Shown: positions 21,180 through 32,884, counted from the first letter of the stretch. The stretch is 64,000 bases of DNA from Eulemur rufifrons (GCF_041146395.1 NC_090990.1:43906001-43970000), one strand, 5' to 3'. Numbers and translations are program-made. Notes: a model not told the origin generated them from the letters alone.

Positions 21180-21330
21180 CTGCAGGGCTGAGCTGTTTAT
21201 CATTGCAGAGGATACTCATCACTGCGCTAATTACATTAATTGCTGCCCACTCTGCGGCTAGGTGGGTGGCTTAACAACACCTAGCAACGTGTTAATGATG
21301 CCTGGGCCTGCCTTTATGTGTGAAAACATC
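21180..21330. promoter_or_regulatory. Candidate conserved enhancer with paired homeodomain sites
   Basis: Unique sequence between two MIRs holds 'GCTAATTACATTAATTGC' (about 21226-21243), with two TAAT cores eight bases apart. It is followed by 'cctagcaacgtgttaatgatgcc'. No repeat explains it. Function is inferred from motif density only. Confidence 0.25.
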
Positions 21331-21479
21331 TGACTTTTTTTTTTAAACTCCTTCCTGTGGTGGCCAAAGATAGTAATACAGGTTCTATTGGTTGGAAGTT
21401 AGTGACTCTCTACCTTGTAGGGGAAAGGTCAAGACTCTGAACTTTGCCCTCCATTGGCCTTTTTACTGGAAGTGGGAGG

Positions 21480-21715
21480 GAGGCAGAAGATTTATTAAAC
21501 ATCAGCCCTGTGCTTGACATTTTATTTAAGGTATATTTTATAATCTTCATGATTTCTCAGAAGTAGGAATTATATTATCCTTATTTTGTTTATAAGAGAG
21601 TCCAGTCACCTGCTTGGGGTCACACAGCCGGGTGGGGTGGGTGGGAACAGGCTTAGAACTCAGGACCACCAGAGGACAAACTTAGTCTCCACAAATTGCC
21701 CTACACCGCAGCACC
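21480..21715 (-). repeat. MIR-family SINE
   Basis: 'tattaaacatcagccctgtgcttgacattttat' leads into 'gtcacctgcttggggtcacacagcc' and 'cagcacctct', in reverse MIR order. Confidence 0.8.
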
Positions 21716-21719
21716 TCTC

Positions 21720-22275
21720 AACAGATTTCTGCTCTCTGATGCTTGGAACTGAAGTATAGACCAATGGAGCTGAGTCTGTATTTCCAGAGAACGAGCAACC
21801 CATTAGAAATTGGTGTTTCGTGGCGTTCTTTATTGGCAAAGGATGAATATTTGAGATTTCGGCCTTCCAACCTCCACCTCCTCCCTAAGCTTCTGAAGGA
21901 AATTAACAGCGTTTTCCAGCTGTTTTTTGAAAAAGTAATATGCAGAATACATTTGTATACTTGTTGGGAATGAACAAGATGGCTTTGGCAATTCATCATA
22001 ATTGGGTAAATGACTTAACTTCCAGAGACCCAGATAACAGAGGGTAATTTAGGAAGTAATTGACTTTGGAATGTTGGGTATTTGTGTACTTTATGGGTGT
22101 GTCCGTATCTATATGTGTAGGTATATATATCAATAAATATGTGCGTGTGTTCTTCATGAAGTCTTAGAGTAGTATTGGACTTAGATGACTTGGTTCCTTT
22201 CATATGTACCATTTATCTACAAATGAGGTTTAAAATATATTTTACTAAAGCTTAGAACAACTACATTATATAACG
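21720..22275. other. Unique sequence, no gene recognised
   Basis: Mirror-image frames of 76 and 93 codons overlap at 21718-21999 and lack any domain. AT-rich, with no repeat assigned. Confidence 0.45.
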
Positions 22276-22279
22276 ATAC

Positions 22280-22460
22280 AGGGTAGTGGTTAAGGTATTT
22301 GAAGCTAGACCAGGGTTTAAATCTGGGTTGTGCCACTTACTTGCCAGCTGCTATGACTTGGGCAAGTCACTTAACCTCTCTGGGCATCAGTTTTCTTATT
22401 TCTAAAAATAGAGATATTAATAGTTCTGAACTCATGGGGTTCTTATAAGTCAGGGAGGTT
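22280..22460 (+). repeat. MIR-family SINE
   Basis: 'cagggtagtggttaaggtatttgaagctagaccagggtttaaatc' through 'ttaacctctctgggcatcagttttc' is well-preserved MIR. Confidence 0.9.
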
Positions 22461-22514
22461 TTTGAGGGCAGGAAGTATGTCTATGCATCCAACCAGAATG
22501 AGGCTTGGAAAGAA

Positions 22515-22700
22515 CAGGCTCTGGATTTTGATTATGCCTCAGTTGTAATTCCAGCACTCCCATGTTGGCTGTGTGACCTTGGAGAAATTACTTAACCTTT
22601 CTGGGCCATAGATTCCTCATCTATACAATAGAGGCTCTTTATTCCTAGTTCAAATGACTGTGATACGATGAGGTGGGACATACAAGACCTAATTCAGGTG
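22515..22700 (+). repeat. MIR-family SINE
   Basis: 'ggctgtgtgaccttggagaaattacttaacctttctgggcc' identifies a second MIR in tandem with the preceding one. Confidence 0.88.
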
Positions 22701-22787
22701 TAAGCAAAAGTTGGTTCTATTTCCCATCCTAAAGTCTTACATTCAGTGACTGATGATTGAGTTCTGATTTGACAGGTAACATACATT

Positions 22788-22882
22788 CTTTTCTCTCGCG
22801 CTCTATTTTTTTTCCTTCCCATTTCTTTTATTCCTTTCCCTTCCCTTCTGTACAGTTCTCTTTCTTTCCCCTTTTTGGTCAG
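22788..22882. repeat. Polypyrimidine tract
   Basis: About 95 bases are almost entirely T and C, with a short CGCG island. Such tracts can form triplex DNA. It is probably a decayed simple repeat. Confidence 0.7.
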
Positions 22883-23029
22883 CTCCCATCTCCTGTGACT
22901 GGGTCCCTCTGCCCAGGCCCGCTAGCACGTGTCCCCTGGATCGCTGCGGCAGCTTCTAGCTGGCCTGTTGTTTTATCCTCCACGCTGGGTGATCCTTCCC
23001 TAACTCAGACCAAACCCTGCTTCTGCTCC

Positions 23030-23515
23030 AGGCCACTCCCTCCAGTGGCCTGCAAGGCTCCGTGCGACCTGTCTCCTGGCCCTCTCTGACCTTACTCTTA
23101 GCACGCTCTCTCTCACTCAGTCTGCTCCAGCCTCGGAGGCCTGGCTGTTACTGGAACTTTCCATGCTCGTTCCTGCTTCAGGGTCTTTCACACTTGCAGT
23201 TCTGTCTTCCTGCAGGTATCTGCAGACCTCATCCTCTCACTTCCTCAGGCCTCTGCCCGGGGGTCCCCTTATCAGAAAGGCCTACCTGGATGACCTTGTG
23301 TAAAATAATACCCCCAGTTCCTCCCAGTCCTCCAGTTTAGTTTTCTTCTTTTCACTTATCAATGATGTATTATACATTTATGCATTTACTTTTTATTGTC
23401 TCTTTCCCCCAGATAGAATGTGAGCTCTATAAGAGCATACTGTCTTTTGTTTTCTGCTGTGTTCCCAGGGCCTGGCACATAATAGGTGCTCAGTAAATAC
23501 TTGCTGACTTTATGA
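23030..23515 (+). repeat. L2 LINE 3' region
   Basis: 'cacacttgcagttctgtcttcctgca' through 'agaaaggcctacctggatgacc' to the terminal 'gggcctggcacataataggtgctcagtaaatacttgctga' is a long L2 3' end. Confidence 0.88.
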
Positions 23516-24029
23516 AATGTGTGTGGTGACCCCTTTATAGAATGGCAGGAAAGAGCCTTCAGAGGTGCTCCCGGGATAGCTCTGGGTGGCTCAGTGATCA
23601 GCACTTATCTTACCCAAAGCAGGGCGGTGAGGAGGAGGAGAATTATTAGGTGGCTGCGGAGGGGCCCACGTGCCTTCGGGACCAACACTGCTTCATCTGT
23701 GGCAGTGACACGCCCGCTTTCATGCCTGTGTTTCGTACTGTAGTTGCAGTGTTGTGTAGAATTCCCATGGCAGCTATACAATAGGGTGACTTCTGTTCCT
23801 ATAGATACATATCGATCACAGATAAAGATGACTCAAGGTTTAAATTTAGCACCACCATAACAAATTGAAAGTTAGAGGTGTGCTACCTAATTGTTCCCAG
23901 GCTATGAAAACAAAAACACAGTGTCTGCTGGCGCTGAATCACTCTTCTCCACCCTTTGCCTCCCTTCCTTTAATGCTCCCTGTCCTGGCTCTGTTCGTGT
24001 CATAAACCGTGGTGCTCAGTGAAGTGAAA

Positions 24030-24145
24030 CATAACACTACCGCTCATTCACTGTGAGATCTCAAGCAGGTTGCCTCACCTCCATGAGCCTCAGTTTCCTC
24101 CTCTGTAAAATTGGCCTCCGTGAAGAACAGGTGCTCAATAACATG
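24030..24145 (+). repeat. MIR-family SINE fragment
   Basis: 'cattcactgtgagatctcaagcagg...cctcagtttcctcctctgtaaaatt' is MIR core sequence. Confidence 0.8.
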
Positions 24146-24449
24146 TGTCTCATGTAAGACAACTGAGCGAGATACCATGGTGGAGTGGCCAGCCCACCGT
24201 GGCACTGTGTACATGCTGGTCACCTTCTGTGAGGATCGAGGTACATGACTGTGGTGTTTTCATAACCTCTCTCTGGTTTTGATCAACCATTAGGATAGGC
24301 AACCCAGTTAAAAGTAGAGGGTGCCGTGACAAAGCCTTCCAGAATCAGTCCCGTGGACGGGCTTTCATGGAGGTCCTACTGTGTGCACAGGGAGGGGGAA
24401 TCAGGGTGGATGGGTGGATGGACAGCAAGGCAGTGAGAGGCAGTTCCTG

Positions 24450-24885
24450 CTAGTATTAGTGTCCCGTGGCTGCTATAACTAATTGCTGCAAGCTTGGTGG
24501 CTTAAAACAACAGGAATTTATTCTCTCACAGTTTGTTGGAGGGCTGGGCACCCTCTGAGGGCCCCAGGGAAGCATCTATTCTTTGCTTCTTCCAACTTTT
24601 GGTGACTCCTGGGGTTGCTTGGCTTGTGGCAGCGTAATTCCATTCCATGCCTCTGTCTTCACAAGCTCTTCCCTCTGCGTGCCTCTGAGTCTCAAATCTC
24701 CCTCTCCTTTCTCTGACAAGGACACCAGTCATTGGATCTAGGACCCATCCTACATCCCAAACGATCTCATCTTGAGCTCCTTAATTACTTCTGCAAAGAC
24801 CTTATTTCTAAATAAGGTCACGTTCACAAGTATTGGGACTTGGACATATCCTTTCCCAATGAGGACACTATTTAACCTGATCAGT
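24450..24885 (-). mobile_element. MLT1-type MaLR LTR
   Basis: 'gtggctgctataactaattgctgcaag...ggtggcttaaaacaacaggaatttattctctcacag' is an MLT1 3' end in reverse. 'ccttatttctaaataaggtcacgttcacaagtattggg' is near the LTR 5' end. Confidence 0.85.
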
Positions 24886-25079
24886 GACCTCCAGGCATTT
24901 CAGATTAGGGAAAGGGACAGAACACACATCTGAGCAACCAGCAACCAGAGTTTCAAATAAAGAATTATTAAGACAAACCCTACTTGAAGGTGGTTAGGGG
25001 GCTGACTCAATTTTTTGATCTCTGAACTCCTGCTCTGCTGGATGCTGGAAAGAGAAATTAAAAAACACAGTCTCTGCCT

Positions 25080-25460
25080 TCCAGGAGCTCACAGACTAAT
25101 GAGAGGAACAGAGAAACAGGCATTCCAGTTCAGCATGGTAGGGGATGCAGTGGAGGTAGGCCCCTGACCCTGGGGGCAGTAGCAGGTCTGGGTTACAACC
25201 CTGGAGGGGTGGCGGTCAGAGAGGACATCCTGGAGGAAGTGTTGTCTCACCTGAGGCCTGAAGGTCAAGGGAGTAGGAGCCAGCCAGGCCAAAGGGGGAA
25301 GAGTTCTAGGCAGAAGGAGCAGAGGAGAGAAAGGCTAGCATCTACGAGTTCTGCACAAAGTAGGAGACTGGAGAGGTAGACGGGATCAGTTTGAATAGGA
25401 TGCTGTTAAGCCTTCAGAGAGCAATGGAGAGCCACAGAGAGATTTTAGGGAGGGGAGTGG
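25080..25460 (+). repeat. Unnamed mammalian interspersed repeat ('tgtgcaaaggcc' family)
   Basis: 'aggagctcacagactaatgagagg', 'ggaggaagtgttgtctcacctgaggcctgaagg', 'gttctaggcagaaggagcag' and 'gagagccacagagagattttaggg...gtggcatgaccagatctg' appear in the order seen in the copies at 29820 and 37150. Confidence 0.55.
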
Positions 25461-25794
25461 CATGACCAGATCTGCATATTAAAAATAAAAATTAAAGAAA
25501 GCCTTTTGAGAAAAGCGATTTTCTAGTAAATTTTAAAATTGTATTTATTATGCTTTTTTTCTTAAAAAAAAAAAAAGAAGTATAACATATACACAGAGAA
25601 GTGCACAAGTCATAAGAGTGTATTTTGATGAATGATTACCAAGGGAACAGCCCTGTGTGTGTATACCGCCTAGGTCGTCTGGGTGTATGCGTTGTCAGAG
25701 CAGAGGCCAAATAGAGGGGAGCTGGAGAGGGAAAAATGACTTGGAATTTCTCTTCTTTGTCCTGAGGAGAAATGGCCCCCATAACAGAAAGGAC

Positions 25795-25995
25795 TTGGGA
25801 TCTGGAGTAGGAAGACTCAGTTTTGAGCCCCATGTCTGGTATTTCCCTCCTGTGTGATCTCAGGCAAATGGCTACACTTCTCTTACCCTCAGTTTTATCA
25901 TCCATAGAATGGGCTGGCAGTGTCTGCCTCACCAAGATGGTGGGCAGGTGAAATAGACAAGCTGGTGAAAGCTCTCTGCATCATGCAAAATAGTT
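25795..25995 (+). repeat. MIR-family SINE
   Basis: 'gggatctggagtaggaagactcag' then 'gtgtgatctcaggcaaatgg' and 'cctcagttttatcatccatagaatggg'. Confidence 0.85.
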
Positions 25996-25999
25996 GCTT

Positions 26000-26625
26000 A
26001 TATGATTCTCAAGGTCCAATTTGTCTCAGATCTGGACTGCCTCGCTTCACCTTTCTCCTTTTCCACCTGACATTTTGACAGATGAATAAAAAGGGGGAGA
26101 ATTTCTCGTTTTGCAGCACTTTTTTGGTTTGTCTCCTATTCCAAAATATCCAGACCAAATCCAGAGTGGCTCTCTTGGGCCCTTCTTTGTCCCTGCGCCT
26201 CCTGCTCACTGCTGGCTGTCTCACCCAACCAGCCTCAAAGAGGCAGAGGAAGGAGGGCTGGAGTGGGGGCCCTGGAAAGAGGTTCAAGGTGAAAAGAAAT
26301 CCAGACAACTGCATTTCTCTGAGCCTTCACTGAGGACCTGCTATCCCCAGCTGTGCCCAGGACGTTTGCCATGGAGGTGGGGGGCATGGAAGGGAAACAT
26401 GGCATTCACACTGCATCTGCTGCCCAGTGTGTTGAGGCAAAAGGAAAACAGATCAATAACAGAGCCAGGCCGGCTAAGGTCCAGGTCTTAGCACCAGAGG
26501 CAAACAGCCCCAAAGGAGGTAGAAAGAAGAGACCACCTCACTGGTTAAAACACCATCAAGAAGCCGGGCTCAGGGCTAGACTCTCTCTCTCTCTCTCTTC
26601 CCTTTCCAAATGCCTGGCATTTATA
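26000..26625. other. Unique sequence, no gene recognised
   Basis: Three overlapping plus-strand frames (26082-26631) and a minus frame have no recognisable domain and no conserved start context. No repeat assigned except a short (CT)n at 26580-26598. Confidence 0.45.
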
Positions 26626-26634
26626 CAATAAATA

Positions 26635-26860
26635 TCTTTAAGCACCTATAGCACATCAGACCATTATTTTACATACATTGTCTTATTTGATCCTCACACC
26701 AAGACCAAAAGCTAAGTACTGTAATTACTATCTTTCGAATGAGGAGACTGAGATTTACAGAGACTTGCTCAAGAGCACACCACTATTAAAGAAGGAAACA
26801 GCTTTGAACTCACATCCGTCTAGCCCCCAAGCTCCTGCTCTCTGCCATACTGTGTTATTG
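26635..26860 (-). repeat. MIR-family SINE
   Basis: 'attgtcttatttgatcctcacacc...gaatgaggagactgagatttacagagacttgctcaagagcacacc' is MIR in reverse. Confidence 0.8.
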
Positions 26861-27000
26861 AATGCATGCGGACAGGGAGCCGTGCGTTTTATCGGGCTGC
26901 GTCGCATTGCATGCATTTTTAGTATATGCGGGCACATGCCAACGGGCATGTGGGAGTCCTGCTGGGTAAGTTGTAACGACGGCGACGGCGTTTTGAGTGG
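26860..27000. promoter_or_regulatory. Isolated CpG-rich patch with a CATG dyad
   Basis: About a dozen CpGs are packed into 130 bases in otherwise AT-rich, CpG-poor sequence. It contains a perfect inverted repeat, CACATGCC-AACG-GGCATGTG (26933-26952), similar to a p53-family response element with a 2-base spacer and mismatches. GCATGC words occur just upstream and a CGACGGCGACGGCG run just downstream. No promoter or gene could be identified. Confidence 0.3.
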
Positions 27001-27004
27001 CTAA

Positions 27005-28170
27005 CTGCATCGTTGCTGGCAAGGCCTGGCTCAAGGAGAACAGGAAGGGAAGCATACAAACCCACCGTGTGGGAGGCTAGTCACACGGTGTGAGGGCTGG
27101 GCCTTGAACAAACTATTGGGAAATGGGTCTGTTTAGCCCTGTGAAACTTTACTTCACCGGAGGGCCCCTGGGTTTTTCCATGACTGTTTGATTTCCAAAG
27201 CGTTAATTCATTCCCCATTCTGTAAAAACAAACAAACAAACTAATATTTGTTTAGTATCCACTGTGGGCACATAGTGCTTAGTACTTCACATCTGTGATG
27301 TCATTTGATTCTCACAAACCCCTGCCAAGGGGGCACTGTGAGTGCCACTTTTCAGCATAGGCGACAGATTCGGGAATGTCAGGGGATTTACTCAAGACGG
27401 CTCTGCTGGTGGGGGGCCGCGCTGGGGCTCTTGCCCGGTGCTGTCCCAACGACCGGCCACACTGGCACTTTAAAGTTATTGGTGGGACATTCTCTTTTTC
27501 CATAAAGTTGTAAATTATCTCTAATCCACGAAACAGGATGCTGGCATACCGATCCTGTCCCTCCCTCCTCTTTTAGAAAAAGAAAGGCTTTATCTTTTTA
27601 TTCCTGAGCAACTAAGCTACTTTTTTGCCCCAGAGATAAAAATCTCCACTCCAGGTCACTTGAGCGTGATTGTCAGGAAGGTACAATTGCTACTGTTGCT
27701 CTCGTTTGGCCCCTTTTCTTCTTCTTTTCCTAAGGTACCTGGTCTCCTTTCAAGACACCTCTCACTCCCCAACCCCATCACTGCGGTATGTAGCAAAGAA
27801 GGTAGGGACCCGTGGCCCGGAGGAGCCTGTAGTCAGGCAGACCTGGTGTGTGGAGCTCAGAGGGACCTCTGGGATTTGAGATGGGCTCTAACCAAAGACC
27901 CCTGCTCACCCAGTGCCACCACAGAAAGTCATTTGAGAACATTTGGCCAGTGAGACAAGTGTTTGGGCCATTTGTCCCCTTTAAGAGTAAATGGCAATTT
28001 AAAATGTCTGAGTAGACTTAATTTTTTGCACTGGGCAGATGGATTGATCAAACCTTCCAGAAGCAGAATGAATAATGAAGAAGAAGGTCTTTGCAACCCT
28101 AGGACCTGTCCTTTCATATCTCCTTGAAGGCTCGTTTAAGCAGGGAACAGTGGGGAGGGAGACGAACAGA
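27005..28170. other. Mostly unique sequence, no gene recognised
   Basis: 27240-27340 has eroded MIR words ('ttagtatccactgtgggcac', 'tcatttgattctcacaaacc'). The rest (27350-28170) is unassigned. Overlapping frames at 27660-27953 show no domain. Confidence 0.45.
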
Positions 28171-28625
28171 ATGAGCTCTTAGCATGGGCTGTGGTAGAGA
28201 AATTCTGAGAACTTCACGTCTCTGAGCCTTGATTCTGTCTTCATTTGGCAATGGTAATGCTCTCCCTCCCCCACCCCTGCCCCCGAAGGCCACTGTAAGA
28301 ATGAGATGAGAATATGTTTACGGTTTTGTAGCAGGGGCCCAACTCAGAGAGGGTGCTTAGGCCAAAGTCAGAAGGCCTGGCTGTGTCCTCCAGACTCTGC
28401 CCTGAACCCCGTATCTCTCCTCTCTGGGCTCCCTTGCTGTGAAATGAGGGAATTAGAGTAGTTTTTTCTTTTTTTTTCCCTTCTCTCTATGGTCACTTTT
28501 GACTATAAATGCCATGATTCTTTTCTTTAAATGGAGGAGTGGAGGCAACTTTTAGGAGATAAATGGATCATTTAGATATTCAGTCATTCAGCAAATATTT
28601 AGTGAGGATCCCTCGTGCATCAGCC

Positions 28626-28700
28626 ACTGTGCTAGGTAATGCATGTAGAATAACAAACAAAATTCACAGTGCTAGGTAGTGCATATAGAATAAAAACACC
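28626..28700 (+). repeat. Imperfect 40-base tandem duplication
   Basis: 'gtgctaggtaatgcatgtagaata' is repeated as 'gtgctaggtagtgcatatagaata' immediately downstream, within an old-repeat context. Confidence 0.75.
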
Positions 28701-29299
28701 TGCTGTCATGGAATTTCTAGTCTAGTATCAGACTGTATGGAGGAACTTCTTCATCTCAGATAGTTGAAGAAGTTCTGGGGCTCCAAGAAGAACATCGTTA
28801 ACTAAAAGAACCATGGCAGGTATGTAGTAGGAGTTCAAATATTTGTTACATGAATTAATTAATACGAGCACCATAAGGAAGCTCTGTGGTGACCCTAGAT
28901 TGGGAGCCGTTCCTTGGAGTCCAGAAAGACTGTGGGAGCTCTGGCAAAGGGTGTGTATAATTGCTAAATTGTTTGTTTGTTGAGACACCTGTGGATGGGA
29001 GGATCTGCCTCTACCTGCCCAGTTCTCAAGGGGGCCACTTACTGGGAAAAACGATGGCTTCATAAGCCAGGTCTTTTCCCCAGTGGTGGAGCCAGTATAG
29101 ATGCTGGGAACTAAGGGGAGAAGGGAAGAGTGGCCAGAGAAAGATGCCTGTGTTAGTATAACATCTGGCCAAGCTGACAGGACCCTTAGAGGTTATGGAG
29201 TCTCATCTGTGTCCTGTCAGAGGGGAAAGTGGGGCCCAGACAGGATGTATGGCCAGATGAGAGTTGGCCCCAGAACCATGGTCAGGAGGCTGCATGGGG

Positions 29300-29500
29300 A
29301 GGTGGAAAGAACCGGGGTTCAGGGGTTAGAAACTGACTTGGGTTGCAAGGCTGCAGAACCTTGGGCAAATCACTTAATATCTCTGAACCAGCTTCCTCAT
29401 CTGTTAAAAAGACATTACAATGAGGCCCCTCTAAGATGTCATGAGGTGTAATGTGTCTCAGCCACCTAAAACCACTACCTAATTGGTACTTATAATTATT
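29300..29500 (+). repeat. MIR-family SINE
   Basis: 'gaactgacttgggttgcaagg' analog, then 'ccttgggcaaatcacttaatatctctgaaccagcttcctcatctg'. Confidence 0.78.
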
Positions 29501-29639
29501 ACATTATTAGGACCCAGGTCCTGTTTCTGTACAATATTGAAAGACAGTGGTAAGAAAACTTTGATGAGAGAACTTAGAAAATGAGTTTGTATTATCTTCA
29601 ACGTAAGTGAAATAGCAAAACAAGACTGACGGATTTGGA

Positions 29640-29765
29640 GGGATTTAACTCTGGCTTAACTCATCTAGTAACCAGCTGTCTGACTGTACATAGGCATTTA
29701 TGCCTTCTCTGAAACTTGGTTTTCTCTTCTGTTAAATGGGGATAATTTTTATGCTCAACCTTTTC
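29640..29765 (+). repeat. MIR-family SINE fragment
   Basis: 'taaccagctgtctgactgtac...ctctgaaacttggttttctcttctgttaaatgggg'. Confidence 0.72.
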
Positions 29766-29819
29766 TCATCAATCCATGAAACACTTATTGAAGGCTTATT
29801 AGGGCACATATATGCTTGG

Positions 29820-30235
29820 TGTTGAGGACACAGGAACAGGACACAGTCCCTGTCCCTAAGGAGCTCACTATCTAGTGACAGACTATTAGACAGATGCTTA
29901 GAATAGTGTAGTAAGAGCCTAGCAGGGGCCTAGCCCTGTTTGAGTGGACGAGAAAGACCTCCTGGGGGAGGTGATATTTAAAGCTGAGAGCTAAAGGATG
30001 AATAGTATTTAACCAAGTAAAAGTAAGTGGAGAGCCGGAAAGGGCATTCCAGGAAGAAGAAATTTCATGTGCAAAGGCCGGGAGGTCAGAGGGCACAGTG
30101 GTGGGATGATGTTGCTAGCTGAGCATGACTTTATTCAGTGTCAACTTCATTGTAAAGGCAAGGGGAGACCACTGGGAGATTTTAAGCAAGGGAGTTGGGA
30201 GTAACATGACTACATTTGCATTTTAGAAAGAATAC
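29820..30235 (+). repeat. Unnamed mammalian interspersed repeat ('tgtgcaaaggcc' family)
   Basis: Best local copy: 'cctgtccctaaggagctcactatctagtg', 'cattccaggaagaagaaatttcatgtgcaaaggccgggaggtc', 'ccactgggagattttaagcaagggagttgg', 'gcattttagaaagaatactc'. Confidence 0.6.
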
Positions 30236-30239
30236 TCAG

Positions 30240-30820
30240 GGTTACATGTAATTGTGTGAAGTTTTATTACAAAGAGCAGTTGGAAGAAGTTGATTCTTTC
30301 TTCCGTTTCTTCTTCCTCCTTTCCCTGTCCTCATAAGATGGCTCAAATAAGATGAACTAAGTCCCAGGAACATGCCTCTTGTAGTGTCTGGCACATAGTA
30401 GCTGTCCAGTTAGCATATATTCCTTCCCTTTTTAAATGCAGCTCCTGAAAGAGAAATCCCCTGGCATTAAGCACAAGTTAGGGCAAAATCTTGAGGGTGA
30501 GGGTGTGGCCGCTTGTACCTTCTGGCTGGTGTTTGGGTATAGCCGACCGGATTTAGGTCAGAGGAAGTTCCCCAGACAGTTCAGCCTCCACCAGTCATCT
30601 GGGGTTTCAGGGAGCGCAGGTGAAGGTCACAATATCCCCCCATTTCAGAAGGCCACCTCTCCCCAGAGTCTTGATCTTGGCCTTGGAAATTTACCAGGCA
30701 TGGGCCATAGGGTTAATTTGTCTGGGTCTGCTTTCTCATCTGTAAAATGGGTATGAGGTTAGCTGTGCTGCCAACCATAGGGGGTTGTTGTAAGGACGGG
30801 AAAAGTGTGAACCACAACAA
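30240..30820. other. Unique sequence with small MIR pieces
   Basis: 30370-30420 ('gtctggcacatagtagctg') and 30715-30790 ('tttctcatctgtaaaatgggta') are L2 or MIR ends. The frame at 30436-30756 has no domain. Confidence 0.5.
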
Positions 30821-30824
30821 AATA

Positions 30825-30990
30825 ATACAATTGATTACATTCATTAATGCTTACCTTGGGCTAAGCCTTGTTCTATGAGGCAGGTATTATCATTATCCCT
30901 ATTTTAGAGATAGAGAAATGAGGGTCAGAGAGATTATGTGAATCACCCATGGCACAGGATAAGTGGCTGTAGCCAGAGCCCTGGCACCAT
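30825..30990 (-). repeat. MIR-family SINE
   Basis: 'cattaatgcttaccttgggctaagcc...gaggcaggtattatcattatccctattttagagatagagaaatgagg'. Confidence 0.85.
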
Positions 30991-31194
30991 GACAGCATGA
31001 CTTGCTCTCCCTTGAAAACCACCAACTGCTTCCTGACCTCTTAGCATGCTGCGGGTATTCCAGAAATGTGAAGGAAAGGGGCAGTGCCTTAAATCTGAGG
31101 AAGTCTTTCCAGATCTACAACCCCCCCCCCAGTAGTCCCCCAACTCAGGGTCTTCTCTGGGAAATGGCTCATGGCCTCCCATTAAATCCCTTTA

Positions 31195-31325
31195 AAATGA
31201 CCTGTTACCTGTCTGACTCCTCACTAGGTTGGGACTCCAGAGGGCAGGGACTGTGTCTGGGTCATGGTGTTGTTCCCAGGGCTAGTGTGGTGGCCGGCAC
31301 TCAGTAAATATTTGTGAATAAATTC
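31195..31325 (+). repeat. L2 LINE 3' end
   Basis: 'ggactccagagggcagggactgtgtctggg...ggcactcagtaaatatttgtgaat' is the L2 terminus. Confidence 0.8.
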
Positions 31326-32224
31326 CTTCTGTCACTTGCCTGAATTTTCCGCCCAAGCTGTCCTCTTGGCCAAGAGGTCTGAAGCAAAGAAGCTGGGGCT
31401 TCCAGAAAGTCCTCCAAGATGGGTGAGCACATGCATGATGGAGGCCCAGGGAGAGGTCAGGGTGCTGGCCCTGCGGCAAGCCTGTCTCCGGCTTCCCACA
31501 CCCCCTCACTGCAGGATAGACCTACAGGGCTGCGGTGGCCCCGTTCCACCCAGTCTACTTTCCCCATGGGACCTGGCGCTGACGTGTTGTGTGAGGACCC
31601 CTAAGGATCCGCTGGGTGGTCCCAGGTGCCGGAACCACTATACGTGCCCGGTGGCTTGAATTGGGCCCACCTGGCTATTTGGCCGGCCGACAGGTAGCAG
31701 GAGAACCAGAACTATCCTCATGCACATTGAGCAACCGGTTTCCCTTCCTCGCCCCTGGCAGAGCCCGGCCAAGGAAAGTGAAGAAACCAGTTTGGGGCCA
31801 CAGAAGGGTGGGCGTGGGTGGGGCCCTGCCGGGAAAGGGGCAGCTGGACCAGTTTCCTTCGCTCAGGGACCGGATGCAGCGCCTACTCGGGCGGAGGCAG
31901 GAGGAACGCGCGCCCTGGGCGCACCTGTACGTCTTTCAGGGCGACGCTGGCTTTGGCAATGAGGTGACTAGGGGCTCTGGGTCAGCGGTCGTTGGGCGTG
32001 CGACTTCCGGCTGCTAAATCAGGCAAGCGGACCGGGCGGCAGCGAACTAGCTGACGGGTAGAAATGGAAGAGGCTTCGGCCGGCCATCCAGCGGGCGGGC
32101 GAAAGGCCTCGGAGGGGACAGGCAGCACCTGGAAACAGATGGCCAATCGCTCTGCTCTCCTGACCTCGCCACCGCTCATCCTCTGCCTCACCCCTGCGCC
32201 ACCTTGGGAACAAGGACCCCGGGA

Positions 32225-32415
32225 CAGACTTGCGTTTGAATCCAAGCTGTTCCACCCACAGGCTTTTGTGTTCTTGGGCAAGTAACTGCCATCTGACCGT
32301 TTCCCCAGACGAGAAATGGGAGTACAGTACCTACCTCAAAGCGTCCTGGGAATGGAAGTCAATGAAATAACATAGGAAAGGTGCCTAGCACATAATAGGT
32401 GCTTCGTAAAGCCAG
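32225..32415 (+). repeat. MIR-family SINE
   Basis: 'gacttgcgtttgaatccaagctgttccacc' leads to 'ttgggcaagtaactgcc' and ends 'gtgcctagcacataataggtgcttcgtaaa'. Confidence 0.85.
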
Positions 32416-32873
32416 GTTCCCTTTCCCTTCTTTATTTAGCACCCAGATTTCACTCCAACCCCTTAAGTCGCGTCCAAAGGCGGCCCTAGGACGGCGGGTC
32501 TGGGAGGCAGGAGGCCTGGTCTGGCAATAACTCATTCGAATCTTCCGAGCCTCAGTTTGCCCATCAGATGAGATGGTGGGATCGGGCGTGTGCGCGGATT
32601 CCGACGGCCCCGTTTGGATTGTGTTCCTGTGACCCTAGGAGGGAAGTGCAATGCATTCTTCCATTCACGTGTTTATTTATTCACGGATTCCTGTCAGGCG
32701 AAAGCTGCCTCTCATTGCCTCCCCCAGTGGCCCGCCAGCGTTTCGTCCATACAAGGCCAGCCTCCGCTGGCGGCTCTTTGCGTAAATAGAGCCGCGGCCT
32801 CCCGCCTGCAGGTCGCCGCAGGTCCCGCCCGCAGCGCCGGGCCGCGGGGGAGGCGGAACCGGTGCGCCGCCGC

Positions 32874-32884
32874 TGCGCAGGCGC
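32874..32884. promoter_or_regulatory. NRF1-like site
   Basis: TGCGCAGGCGC fits the NRF1 consensus (YGCGCAYGCGC) with one mismatch, in the densest part of the second CpG island. NRF1 boxes are typical of active CpG-island promoters. Confidence 0.5.

Noticed and set aside
21666..21679. Third CTCF-like word CCACCAGAGGACAA
   Set aside because: Only 12 of 14 matches, with a mismatch in the invariant GG, and inside a MIR.
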